DNA from: Candidatus Hikarchaeia archaeon HikBin4
GTDB lineage: Archaea > Halobacteriota > Halobacteria > Halobacteriales > Hikarchaeaceae
Assembly: GCA_009889685.1 (NCBI GenBank)
Contig: WTZT01000035.1
Location: 1-6,303, forward strand
Direction: 5' to 3'
Length of the DNA: 6,303 nucleotides
Both the position numbers and the translations under genes were made by a program. Below are positions 1 through 5,334 of the stretch, piece by piece. The notes under the pieces are model-generated. The model had not been told where the DNA came from and searched no databases. It saw only the letters and a list, made by a program, of their open reading frames with translations. Every line of letters begins with the position of its first letter. The first letter of the stretch is position 1.

Positions 1-576
1 AGTCGATCTAGCCTCTTGCTCATCCCATCTTACTCCCGAGAAAATCCCATCAAACCCATTTTGTATAATCGTTTCGTTGAGAACTGCAGTTTTTAATAAG
101 TGATTTCCTACAAATGAATCTGGATCTATAATTATACTTTTTTCTTCATATTCCAACTTTTGTAATTCTTGCCTATTTGCTTCATTGAGATCTTCAACTT
201 TTATTTCTTGACTGTTCTTTTCCCTAAGCTCAGCAATATCTTCATTTTGAGCTTTAATTAAATTTAGATCCCATATATCTGCCCATCTATCTACAAATTC
301 TATAATCTCTGAAAAGTGTGCAAAATGATCAAGGAATATTGCTGGAGGGATCTCTTCTCCACGCTCCAGAGCAACTTCTCTTATCACATAAAGTAGTAGG
401 GTGGAATCTTTTCCACCAGTCCACATAATTGCTGGATATTCATATTGCTCTAGGCCTTTGCTTACCACTTGGATGGACTTTTCTAGTTTATCTTCAAGAC
501 TATGGTAACTCTTTGCAGATTGCCCTCTCCCGTCTTCATAATCGACCGTAATGTAATTTGGAAATTCAACAACCAT
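1..576 (-). CDS. PAPS reductase/CysD-like PP-loop ATPase family protein, N-terminal part (cut by window edge)
   Basis: The reading frame is open from an ATG at 574-576 to the left edge, giving 192 residues with no stop. An in-frame TAG lies two codons upstream, so this ATG is the first possible start. The ATP-pyrophosphatase loop is visible as TGGKDST at residues 53-59, where the family usually has SGGKDS. It is followed by an FLDH strand end near residues 81-84 and, at the end of the visible part, SGVRWDEQEAR (180-190). That last motif corresponds to the substrate-binding GxRRDE..AR motif of CysD and PAPS reductases. This family activates or handles sulfur compounds through adenylation chemistry, but this subgroup, which I recall from haloarchaea, has no assigned substrate. 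The gene lies 53 bases after the 630-1181 gene on the same strand and may be co-transcribed with it. No clear Shine-Dalgarno is present. Family assignment is firm; function is open. Confidence 0.85.
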   Translation of the reverse strand, partial: MVVEFPNYITVDYEDGRGQSAKSYHSLEDKLEKSIQVVSKGLEQYEYPAIMWTGGKDSTLLLYVIREVALERGEEIPPAIFLDHFAHFSEIIEFVDRWADIWDLNLIKAQNEDIAELREKNSQEIKVEDLNEANRQELQKLEYEEKSIIIDPDSFVGNHLLKTAVLNETIIQNGFDGIFSGVRWDEQEARST

Positions 577-629
577 TCTCTAACGCGCATATTTGTCCCA
601 ACGAAGACAAATCACTTTTGTATCTCATC

Positions 630-1181
630 TTAATTTATGAACTTATTATCTCTCCAATTCACCGCACTTTCTGTACTCACATCTTTTCTCTCTTCGGCAA
701 TCTTTATCACAGCCGGTTTTATTTCACCTTCTGTAATTTTCACCACCTCTAATTTATCTTCTTCAATAAATATGGCTTCAAGCGATCCTTTACTCCCCTT
801 TTTTGCAATCTCACACAAGACTTGAAACATTTGGTATTGAAAAGCAGTATTTTGCAATATCGCATCCAATTCTCCTTTGAATGTAGCTATTTCCACGATA
901 TCCATAGGTCGCTCTTGATCAGGTTCAAGAGCTTCTATCTCTTCCTCTGTTAATTCTATCATTACTTTCAATTCCGTCACTGTCCCTTTTATCACCGCCG
1001 TAGGTGTGTACTTCCCAAGATCTGAATCCTCAACTACTGCGGATATGATCAACGTGTTACTTCTCCTTTTTAGGTCTGCACTATCCAGTCCCTCTGGAGG
1101 ATTTAAATTTTTTATACAATCTTCCACTTCCGGCAAAGGAATTTCCAGAGTAGAGTGTAGATAATATACCTTATTCTCCAC
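630..1181 (-). CDS. Conserved archaeal protein of unknown function (haloarchaeal-type, HST-motif N-terminus)
   Basis: This encodes a soluble acidic protein of 183 residues with no signal peptide or membrane segment. The open frame extends seven codons further to a GTG at 1200-1202. I prefer the internal GTG at 1179-1181 for two reasons: GGGAG sits 5 bases upstream, and the resulting N-terminus (MENKVYYLHSTLE) lines up with a remembered haloarchaeal family that begins M-x3-VYxLHSTLE. Other recognisable stretches are RRSNTLIISAV (about 39-49), KYTPTAVIKGTVTE (about 57-70), an acidic segment (about 72-93), and FKGELDAILQNTAFQYQMFQVLCEIA (about 98-123). The family may be the one Pfam lists as DUF7110, but that number is from memory and unchecked. 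Its place directly before the PAPS-reductase-like gene suggests a shared transcript. No biochemical role can be stated. Confidence 0.8.
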   Translation of the reverse strand: MENKVYYLHSTLEIPLPEVEDCIKNLNPPEGLDSADLKRRSNTLIISAVVEDSDLGKYTPTAVIKGTVTELKVMIELTEEEIEALEPDQERPMDIVEIATFKGELDAILQNTAFQYQMFQVLCEIAKKGSKGSLEAIFIEEDKLEVVKITEGEIKPAVIKIAEERKDVSTESAVNWRDNKFIN

Positions 1182-1186
1182 AATTT

Positions 1187-1191
1187 CTCCC
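1187..1191 (-). promoter_or_regulatory. Shine-Dalgarno that decides the start of the 630-1181 gene
   Basis: On the minus strand GGGAG is followed by five bases (AAATT) and then GTG at 1181. This fits archaeal anti-SD pairing and favours the internal GTG over the more distal GTGs in the same frame, none of which has a comparable site. Confidence 0.55.
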
Positions 1192-1230
1192 ACGCCATCC
1201 ACGATAATTCATGCCTCTTATAGGACACCC

Positions 1231-1240
1231 TTAGATATAG
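1231..1240 (-). promoter_or_regulatory. Probable TATA box for the 630-1181 gene
   Basis: The minus-strand sequence CTATATCTAA lies in the 91-base gap after the amidohydrolase gene. An archaeal start about 25 bases downstream would fall near 1210, giving a leader of roughly 30 bases that contains the GGGAG site. This suggests the unknown gene can be transcribed on its own, not only by readthrough from the amidohydrolase. Confidence 0.4.
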
Positions 1241-1272
1241 TATTGCCCTTATCTATTTTTTCAACTTTAATA

Positions 1273-1947
1273 CTATTTCTGTCCAATTTTTTTCAATATG
1301 TTTACAACCTCTTCAAGCGGGGTCACGTCTGCATATTTCATATCCATATCGAATAAAGACGCCTCATTAGCAAATATGGATCTATCCGCTACACATTCAA
1401 TTGGAATTATAATTCTAAAATTACTCGAGTGACCATCTACTACTGTGGCCCTCACACACCCCGACGTTGTCATTCCAGTTACCACTACTGTGTCAATTCC
1501 TCTGTTGTGTAAAAGCATCGCTAAATGTGTATCAAAGAATGCACTTGCTCTTGGTTTTTCCAATACAATTTCTCCTGATAATGGGGTCAATTTTTCATTA
1601 ATATTCTGCCCTTTCGATTCTCTTTTCTCAACTGAACTTCTGGCACCAGGGCGTTTTGTGGCACCAGGATAACCTTCGGGAAAATTCCTAGATGGTTTTA
1701 CATAATATACTGGGACATTCGAGCCCCTGGCAGCTTCAATTAATTTCTTGTTGGCATCAACAGCCGCCGAACCTGTGTCTTCTCTACCAACTCCATAATC
1801 CTCCGTAGTGAATTCATCTGTCATATCTACGATTAATATCGCAGCTGATTTTCCCCACCCAATTCTATTCCCATATCCTGCTTTTTTAAAATATTCTAAA
1901 TCATCTTCTGGAATGATGTCCGGAATGTATGAATTCTCAAGTGACAT
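1273..1947 (-). CDS. Isochorismatase-family cysteine amidohydrolase, N-carbamoylsarcosine amidase-like
   Basis: This 224-residue protein has the isochorismatase-like hydrolase fold at the usual family length. The catalytic triad is complete: Asp41 in AAILIVDMTDEF, Lys131 in LEKPRASAFF, and the nucleophile Cys164 in GMTTSGCVRATV. The N-terminal segment (PEDDLEYFKKAGYG) and the C-terminal FDMDMKYADV are typical of proteins annotated as N-carbamoylsarcosine amidase, which split N-carbamoylsarcosine to sarcosine, ammonia and CO2. Related members act on maleamate, ureidoacrylate or other amides, so the substrate is uncertain. The protein is cytosolic, with no signal peptide. The gene starts at ATG 1945-1947 with no Shine-Dalgarno, and a TATA-like box lies about 26 bases upstream, so the mRNA is probably leaderless. 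It is divergent from the asparaginase-like gene, and the pairing suggests linked amide catabolism. No other step of creatinine or hydantoin breakdown is visible. Confidence 0.88.
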   Translation of the reverse strand: MSLENSYIPDIIPEDDLEYFKKAGYGNRIGWGKSAAILIVDMTDEFTTEDYGVGREDTGSAAVDANKKLIEAARGSNVPVYYVKPSRNFPEGYPGATKRPGARSSVEKRESKGQNINEKLTPLSGEIVLEKPRASAFFDTHLAMLLHNRGIDTVVVTGMTTSGCVRATVVDGHSSNFRIIIPIECVADRSIFANEASLFDMDMKYADVTPLEEVVNILKKIGQK

Positions 1948-1970
1948 ACTTCATTTTCACATGGTCACAG

Positions 1971-1976
1971 TTAAAG
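1971..1976 (-). promoter_or_regulatory. TATA-like box of the amidohydrolase gene (leaderless promoter)
   Basis: The minus strand reads CTTTAA here, centred about 26 bases before the ATG at 1947. That is the spacing expected when transcription starts at or next to the start codon. The absence of a Shine-Dalgarno is consistent with this. Confidence 0.4.
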
Positions 1977-2012
1977 CCTGTCGAACAACTCCATTTCTCA
2001 AATGGCAATCGT

Positions 2013-2020
2013 GATACACT
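2013..2020 (+). promoter_or_regulatory. Weak TATA-like element before the asparaginase gene
   Basis: GATACACT lies 20-27 bases before the ATG at 2040, and no Shine-Dalgarno is present, which would fit a leaderless mRNA. The match to an archaeal TATA box is poor, so this is offered on position only. Confidence 0.2.
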
Positions 2021-2039
2021 CTGTCTCCATAGGTCTGAC

Positions 2040-3035
2040 ATGAGTAACAAACCTAGAATACATATACTTGGAACTGGAGGAACTATCGCCAATATCACTG
2101 GAAATTACATATCAGCAGCAGATTTTGTTCCCATAGACGCCCTCCTAGATTTAGCACCAGAAGAGGTAACTTCCCACGCAGAATTATCTCTGACAGAAAT
2201 AACCCATCTCAACAGCGGAGCGCTCACCCCCGAAGTTTGGTTTGATCTCCAAAATGAAATCATGCAGAGATCTTCTTCAAGCAATCCTCCAGATGGTTTT
2301 GTCATCACACATGGTTCTAATACTTCCGAAGAAACAGCTTATTTTTTAAACCTAGTTTTGAAAACCGAGATTCCTGTTGTCGTCACCGCCGCACAACGCA
2401 ATATCGGGAAGCTAGGATCTGAAGGATTCAAAAATTTATATGATGCTATCCGTGTAGCCTCTTCTCCAAATTCGGTAGGTAAAGGGGTCCTATTCGTCGC
2501 GAATGAGGAAATTCACCATGCCCGCGACGTGACTAAAGTTGCAGCTAGTCGACCAGATGCATGGCGGTCTCCCAATTTCGGTCGCATAGGTGATATTTAT
2601 GATGAAGTCCGTTTCTATCGTACCTCTACCCGGGCCTCTACAATCAAAACTGAATTCGATATATCCAATTCTACTATATCGGATTTCCCCTTGTTAAATG
2701 TACAAATAGTTTATTCCTCATTTTCCGACGATGGAACGATGGTCCGAGCGGCAGTAGATTCGGGCGCAAAGGGTATTGTTTGCGCCGCATTTCCCACTTG
2801 TAGTCCTGCATGGCCCGACAACTATCCCACTCAAGGGGATGCCCTCATCGACGCCACTAAAAAAGACATACCTGTTGTTCTATGCAACCGTGGAATTTCT
2901 GGATTCAAACCAGTAAAAGAACCCTTCTTAAGCGGTGGAACCCTCAGTCCTCAAAAAGCACGTATACTATTAGCATTGGCATTGATGGAAACCAATGATT
3001 ACGGAGAACTACAACGAATTTTCAATTCATATTGA
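2040..3035 (+). CDS. Asparaginase/glutaminase-family amidohydrolase with altered active-site motif
   Basis: The 331-residue protein aligns with bacterial type II L-asparaginases along its whole length. The first signature is GTGGTIAN with nucleophile Thr15 (E. coli AnsB Thr12). Tyr23 may match the flexible-loop Tyr25, and Ser59 matches Ser58. The second signature is HGSNTSEETAYFL, and RDVTK contains Lys166 (AnsB Lys162). The C-terminus SGGTLSPQKARILL...IFNSY is very close to AnsB. Two residues differ: the usual Thr89-Asp90 pair is Ser93-Asn94. GAMRP is also replaced by AAQRN, so the substrate may not be free L-asparagine. There is no signal peptide, so the enzyme is cytosolic. I chose ATG 2040 because the homologous region begins just after it; the frame remains open upstream to 1929, but that would overlap the divergent gene. 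The gene is divergent from the N-carbamoylsarcosine amidase-like gene, with 92 bases between. Confidence 0.9.
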   Translation: MSNKPRIHILGTGGTIANITGNYISAADFVPIDALLDLAPEEVTSHAELSLTEITHLNSGALTPEVWFDLQNEIMQRSSSSNPPDGFVITHGSNTSEETAYFLNLVLKTEIPVVVTAAQRNIGKLGSEGFKNLYDAIRVASSPNSVGKGVLFVANEEIHHARDVTKVAASRPDAWRSPNFGRIGDIYDEVRFYRTSTRASTIKTEFDISNSTISDFPLLNVQIVYSSFSDDGTMVRAAVDSGAKGIVCAAFPTCSPAWPDNYPTQGDALIDATKKDIPVVLCNRGISGFKPVKEPFLSGGTLSPQKARILLALALMETNDYGELQRIFNSY

Positions 3036-3047
3036 ACCCATTTATAA

Positions 3048-3058
3048 TTTTTTATTTT
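3048..3058 (+). terminator. Poly-T terminator after the asparaginase gene
   Basis: Thirteen bases after the TGA, the coding strand has TTTTTTATTTT with no preceding strong hairpin. Archaeal RNA polymerase commonly terminates on such T-tracts, so the downstream HD gene is probably a separate transcript. Confidence 0.5.
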
Positions 3059-3113
3059 GACTATTTATACATTTGATCTCCGGAAGCCTAAAGATCCAAA
3101 CCTCCCATCGTAC

Positions 3114-3121
3114 TTTACATA
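3114..3121 (+). promoter_or_regulatory. Candidate TATA box of the HD-domain gene
   Basis: TTTACATA is centred near 3117. A start about 25 bases downstream, near 3142, would give a short leader that just includes the GGGGGAG site before the ATG at 3156. Other AT-rich alternatives exist at 3064-3071 and 3087-3093, so the exact promoter is uncertain. Confidence 0.3.
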
Positions 3122-3144
3122 TGACCAACGAATCTATTGATCTC

Positions 3145-3151
3145 GGGGGAG
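3145..3151 (+). promoter_or_regulatory. Shine-Dalgarno of the HD-domain gene
   Basis: GGGGGAG is followed by only four bases (CCCC) and then the ATG at 3156. The purine run is strong but the spacing is short. It supports this ATG as the start, and the gene differs in this from the leaderless-looking genes nearby. Confidence 0.55.
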
Positions 3152-3155
3152 CCCC

Positions 3156-3842
3156 ATGAGTGTTAAGTCCGAACAAATAGAGGTTTCTTCATCAGATTTC
3201 CAAAAAATGAAGGATTTCGTTTACGAACAGCTAATTTCTAGTACCCAAAACGACGCTGATGGCAATAGAATGAGATGGTATCCTTGGCATTCTGCAGATT
3301 ATCGTTTTATTCATACTCTCAATGTAGTTTCAATCTCTACAAAAATAGCACAAAAAGAAGGTGCAAACATAGATAGTGTTCGCATATCTGCCCTATTCCA
3401 TGACATTGCAAAATTCTCCTCATCCCAAAAAGATCATGCCCAAGATGGGGCAGATCTCGCCAGAGATTATTTACAAAACAATTTTGATTACCCCGATTCT
3501 TTCCCCGATGCCATTCATAAAATAATCTCTAATCACGTCTATGAAGGCCCTCTGTCCAATTTATCCCCCGAAGAAAGGTGTCTAATCGAAGCAGATATGA
3601 TTGATAAAATTGGAGCCAATGGATCTGCACTTCTGATTTTGAGAATGGGATATGATTCACGTCCTTCTTCCCACATTTCCGACACACTACAAAAAGTCAT
3701 CTCCCGTGGAAAAGAAACTCTACACAGGGTCGCAAGCGACACTGCATATTCTATCGCATACCAGCGAGTTCAACGGGCGACATGGCTAAAAGAATGGATA
3801 GACGAAGAAACCCCCGGGGCATTTGAATTATCCAATAAATAA
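3156..3842 (+). CDS. HD-domain metal-dependent phosphohydrolase
   Basis: The 228-residue protein carries the ordered metal ligands of the HD superfamily: His53 in RFIHTLNVV, the His82-Asp83 pair in ALFHDIAKF, His94 in a DHAQDGADLA helix, His127 in ISNHV, and Asp147 with Asp150 in ADMIDKIG. The segment RWYPWHSADYRF (40-51) before the first His is typical of a stand-alone HD subfamily in archaea and bacteria. Such enzymes are phosphohydrolases, often on nucleotides, but the substrate cannot be read from the sequence. No partner domain, signal peptide or membrane segment is present. The gene has its own Shine-Dalgarno and follows a poly-T terminator, so it is probably monocistronic. Its last 15 bases overlap the end of the convergent LysE-family gene, with the two stop codons on opposite strands inside each other's coding sequence. 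Confidence 0.88.
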   Translation: MSVKSEQIEVSSSDFQKMKDFVYEQLISSTQNDADGNRMRWYPWHSADYRFIHTLNVVSISTKIAQKEGANIDSVRISALFHDIAKFSSSQKDHAQDGADLARDYLQNNFDYPDSFPDAIHKIISNHVYEGPLSNLSPEERCLIEADMIDKIGANGSALLILRMGYDSRPSSHISDTLQKVISRGKETLHRVASDTAYSIAYQRVQRATWLKEWIDEETPGAFELSNK

Positions 3843-4490
3843 CATCGAAACCGATTTCATTAAAAATATGCCCCCAAACACTGCTAGTATCATAGAACTC
3901 CCTAAAGAAATCAACCGGAAAATTTGTTCGTTCTTCTCCCCTGCCATTATCAACACTGTTGGAAAAATCAAGATCCATATGAGTATGCCAAAAAATATCC
4001 CTACAATCACCTCTACATTCTGTAATTGAATCTCCCACCCTGTAATTCTCCCCACTATCTCTGCTATAGTTTCCATTCCTTTATTCTGAAATAATGCTGC
4101 AGACATTCCTGCCCAAAAAGCCAATTGCCATGGATTTGTCATTCCTAATCCTAGTGCCTTTAAAAATCCATTTTTATTGTTTGTTTTCACTTCCCATTTG
4201 ATTTTTTTTCTGCCACTTCGAAATAATCTATATGCAAAAATTAGCATAACCATTCCTCCAATTCCTATCAGTATCCCCTGTAACCAACCCCTCGAAGTTA
4301 TGACCGTAATCACCCCCATATAGGCCAACAAAAGTAGGACCATATCCGATGTCATTGCCCCAAAACCAGTTTGAACTCCTGCATTCCACCCCTTGTTTAT
4401 ACTTTCATCCGCAATTATTGCATTCATTGGTCCCGGGGGTGCGGCCAATACCAACCCAAATAATATCCCCGCTATTATTCCTCCTATCAT
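3828..4490 (-). CDS. LysE-superfamily membrane exporter
   Basis: The 220-residue integral membrane protein has about six hydrophobic segments, roughly at residues 3-24, 40-64, 69-90, 110-131, 152-180 and 193-217. The N-terminal helix ends in AAPPGPMNA (16-24), the PGP motif of LysE/RhtB transporters. It is followed by the GWNAGVQTGFGAMTSD stretch (34-49), and a second family motif, GMTNPWQLAFW, is at about 116-126. A basic loop (RSGRKKIKW, 91-99) divides the two halves. The superfamily exports amino acids (LysE, RhtB) or divalent metals (MntP, CadD). The substrate here is not evident, but the gene is the second of an operon with a DtxR-type metalloregulator only 14 bases upstream, which favours a metal-linked role. 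The start at ATG 4488-4490 has a strong Shine-Dalgarno. The 3' end overlaps the HD gene by 15 bases. Confidence 0.88.
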   Translation of the reverse strand: MIGGIIAGILFGLVLAAPPGPMNAIIADESINKGWNAGVQTGFGAMTSDMVLLLLAYMGVITVITSRGWLQGILIGIGGMVMLIFAYRLFRSGRKKIKWEVKTNNKNGFLKALGLGMTNPWQLAFWAGMSAALFQNKGMETIAEIVGRITGWEIQLQNVEVIVGIFFGILIWILIFPTVLIMAGEKNEQIFRLISLGSSMILAVFGGIFLMKSVSMLFIG

Positions 4491-4497
4491 CCTTCTG

Positions 4498-4504
4498 CCC
4501 CTCC
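4498..4504 (-). promoter_or_regulatory. Shine-Dalgarno of the LysE-family gene, next to the upstream stop codon
   Basis: GGAGGGG ends seven bases before the ATG at 4490. It directly abuts the TGA of the regulator gene (TGAGGAGGGG), so ribosomes finishing the regulator are placed on this site. This arrangement supports translational coupling in one operon. Confidence 0.65.
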
Positions 4505-5170
4505 TCAGATTTTTTTAACATGTATGGACATTGCTATTTCTTTTGGTAAACTATGCGTTCCATTCTCATTAGTAAGGGTGACCATTCCGAATGGTGCCAC
4601 AGATTCGACCTCAACTTGCTTCCCCGGTACCATCCCTATTCTTGCTAAATATTGTAACTCTTCCTTCTCTCTTTCTCTTACTCTTTCTATTACAACAATA
4701 TCTCCTGAAATATGCTCTCCCAATCTAGTAGTCTCATCTTTTGCAATTGAGGATAAATCCGCACTTGGTATGGGGGCACCATGAGGGTCGAATTTTGGAT
4801 TTCCAAGAGCATTTGCAATTCTGAGCTCCATTTTTTCTGAAATATGATGTTCCAATATATCTGCCTCTTCGTGTACTTCCGACCAGTCATAATCCAAATG
4901 CTCTACAAGATATGTCTCTATCAATCTGTGATGGCGTAACACCTCTAGTGCAATTATCTCTCCTTTTTTAGCAAGCTTTACCCCTTTATATTTTTCATAT
5001 TTTACAAATTTCCTTTCCCCTAGTTTAACTAACATACTTGTCACAGTAGGTGGACTAACTCTCATTTTTTTAGCAAGCTCCGAAGTCGACACAGATCCTC
5101 CTCTTTCTCGAATGATTAGATAAATATTTTTTAAATAGTCTTGCATCGATTCGCTAGCTTCTTCACGCAT
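4505..5170 (-). CDS. DtxR/MntR-family metal-dependent transcriptional regulator
   Basis: The 221-residue protein has all three parts of a long DtxR regulator: an N-terminal winged helix (about 5-65, with SELAKKMRVSPPTVTSMLVKL), a metal-binding dimerisation domain (about 70-140), and a C-terminal FeoA-like SH3 domain (about 147-221). Metal ligands match DtxR by position: His81, Glu85 and His100 at the ancillary site, and Asp104 (Cys102 in DtxR), Glu107 and His108 at the primary site. Asp11 falls where DtxR has Met10 and Bacillus MntR has Asp8, a difference known to favour manganese over iron. MntR's Glu11 is Lys14 here, so metal choice is not settled. ATG 5168-5170 is taken as start; a GTG directly before it would add one residue. 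A TATA box about 30 bases upstream suggests a leaderless mRNA. The gene precedes the LysE exporter, and a candidate operator lies in its own promoter. Confidence 0.92.
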   Translation of the reverse strand: MREEASESMQDYLKNIYLIIRERGGSVSTSELAKKMRVSPPTVTSMLVKLGERKFVKYEKYKGVKLAKKGEIIALEVLRHHRLIETYLVEHLDYDWSEVHEEADILEHHISEKMELRIANALGNPKFDPHGAPIPSADLSSIAKDETTRLGEHISGDIVVIERVREREKEELQYLARIGMVPGKQVEVESVAPFGMVTLTNENGTHSLPKEIAMSIHVKKI

Positions 5171-5182
5171 CACGTAACTTTA

Positions 5183-5196
5183 TTAGGCCTGTCTAA
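5183..5196. promoter_or_regulatory. Candidate DtxR-type operator in the regulator's own promoter
   Basis: TTAGGCCTGTCTAA is a near-perfect palindrome: five of seven base pairs match at TTAG/CTAA and the C/G step inside. DtxR, IdeR, SirR and MntR boxes commonly have TTAGG and CCTAA half-sites. The site lies between the TATA box and the start codon, overlapping the last bases of the TATA, where a bound repressor would block transcription. Autoregulation is inferred, not shown. Confidence 0.55.
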
Positions 5197-5206
5197 ATAT
5201 ATATTT
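5194..5206 (-). promoter_or_regulatory. TATA box of the regulator-exporter operon
   Basis: The minus strand reads AAATATATATTTA, centred about 30 bases before the ATG at 5170. This is the strongest TATA-like sequence in the window. The spacing predicts a transcript beginning a few bases before, or at, the GTG-ATG start, hence little or no leader. Confidence 0.6.
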
Positions 5207-5218
5207 TCCCCTTGCTTT

Positions 5219-5248
5219 TACCCAACTGTTATTGATGCTATTTGGGTA
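5219..5248. repeat. Inverted repeat TACCCAA-N16-TTGGGTA upstream of the operon promoter
   Basis: Perfect 7-base arms at 5219-5225 and 5242-5248 are separated by 16 bases. The repeat lies 13-42 bases upstream of the TATA box, in the 164-base gap between the regulator and the AAT-like gene. It could be a second regulator-binding site or an RNA hairpin at the 3' end of the AAT-like transcript. The arms are not followed by a T-run on the minus strand, so a classic terminator is unlikely. Confidence 0.4.
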
Positions 5249-5334
5249 GAATGGATGCAGAAAGCATATATTTTCGGGTACTTCTAAACTCAGCTGTCCA
5301 ACTCCTCGCAAATACTGAATTTCTTTACTCTTAA

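Noticed and set aside
1182..1212. Short ATG frame (13 codons) just before the unknown gene, and GTG starts at 1191-1193 and 1200-1202
   Set aside because: The short frame looks accidental. The earlier GTGs lack a Shine-Dalgarno, and GTG 1181 fits the family N-terminus.
1929..2039. N-terminal extension of the asparaginase-like frame to an earlier ATG
   Set aside because: It would overlap the divergent amidohydrolase gene and its promoter, and the extra 37 residues are not asparaginase-like; similarity starts just after ATG 2040.
3751..4038. Minus-strand frame of 95 codons across the HD/LysE junction
   Set aside because: It runs in a different frame over two well-supported genes and has no family features.
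4524..4784. Plus-strand frame of 86 codons inside the regulator gene
   Set aside because: It is antisense to a clear DtxR-family gene; the composition is that of a shadow frame.
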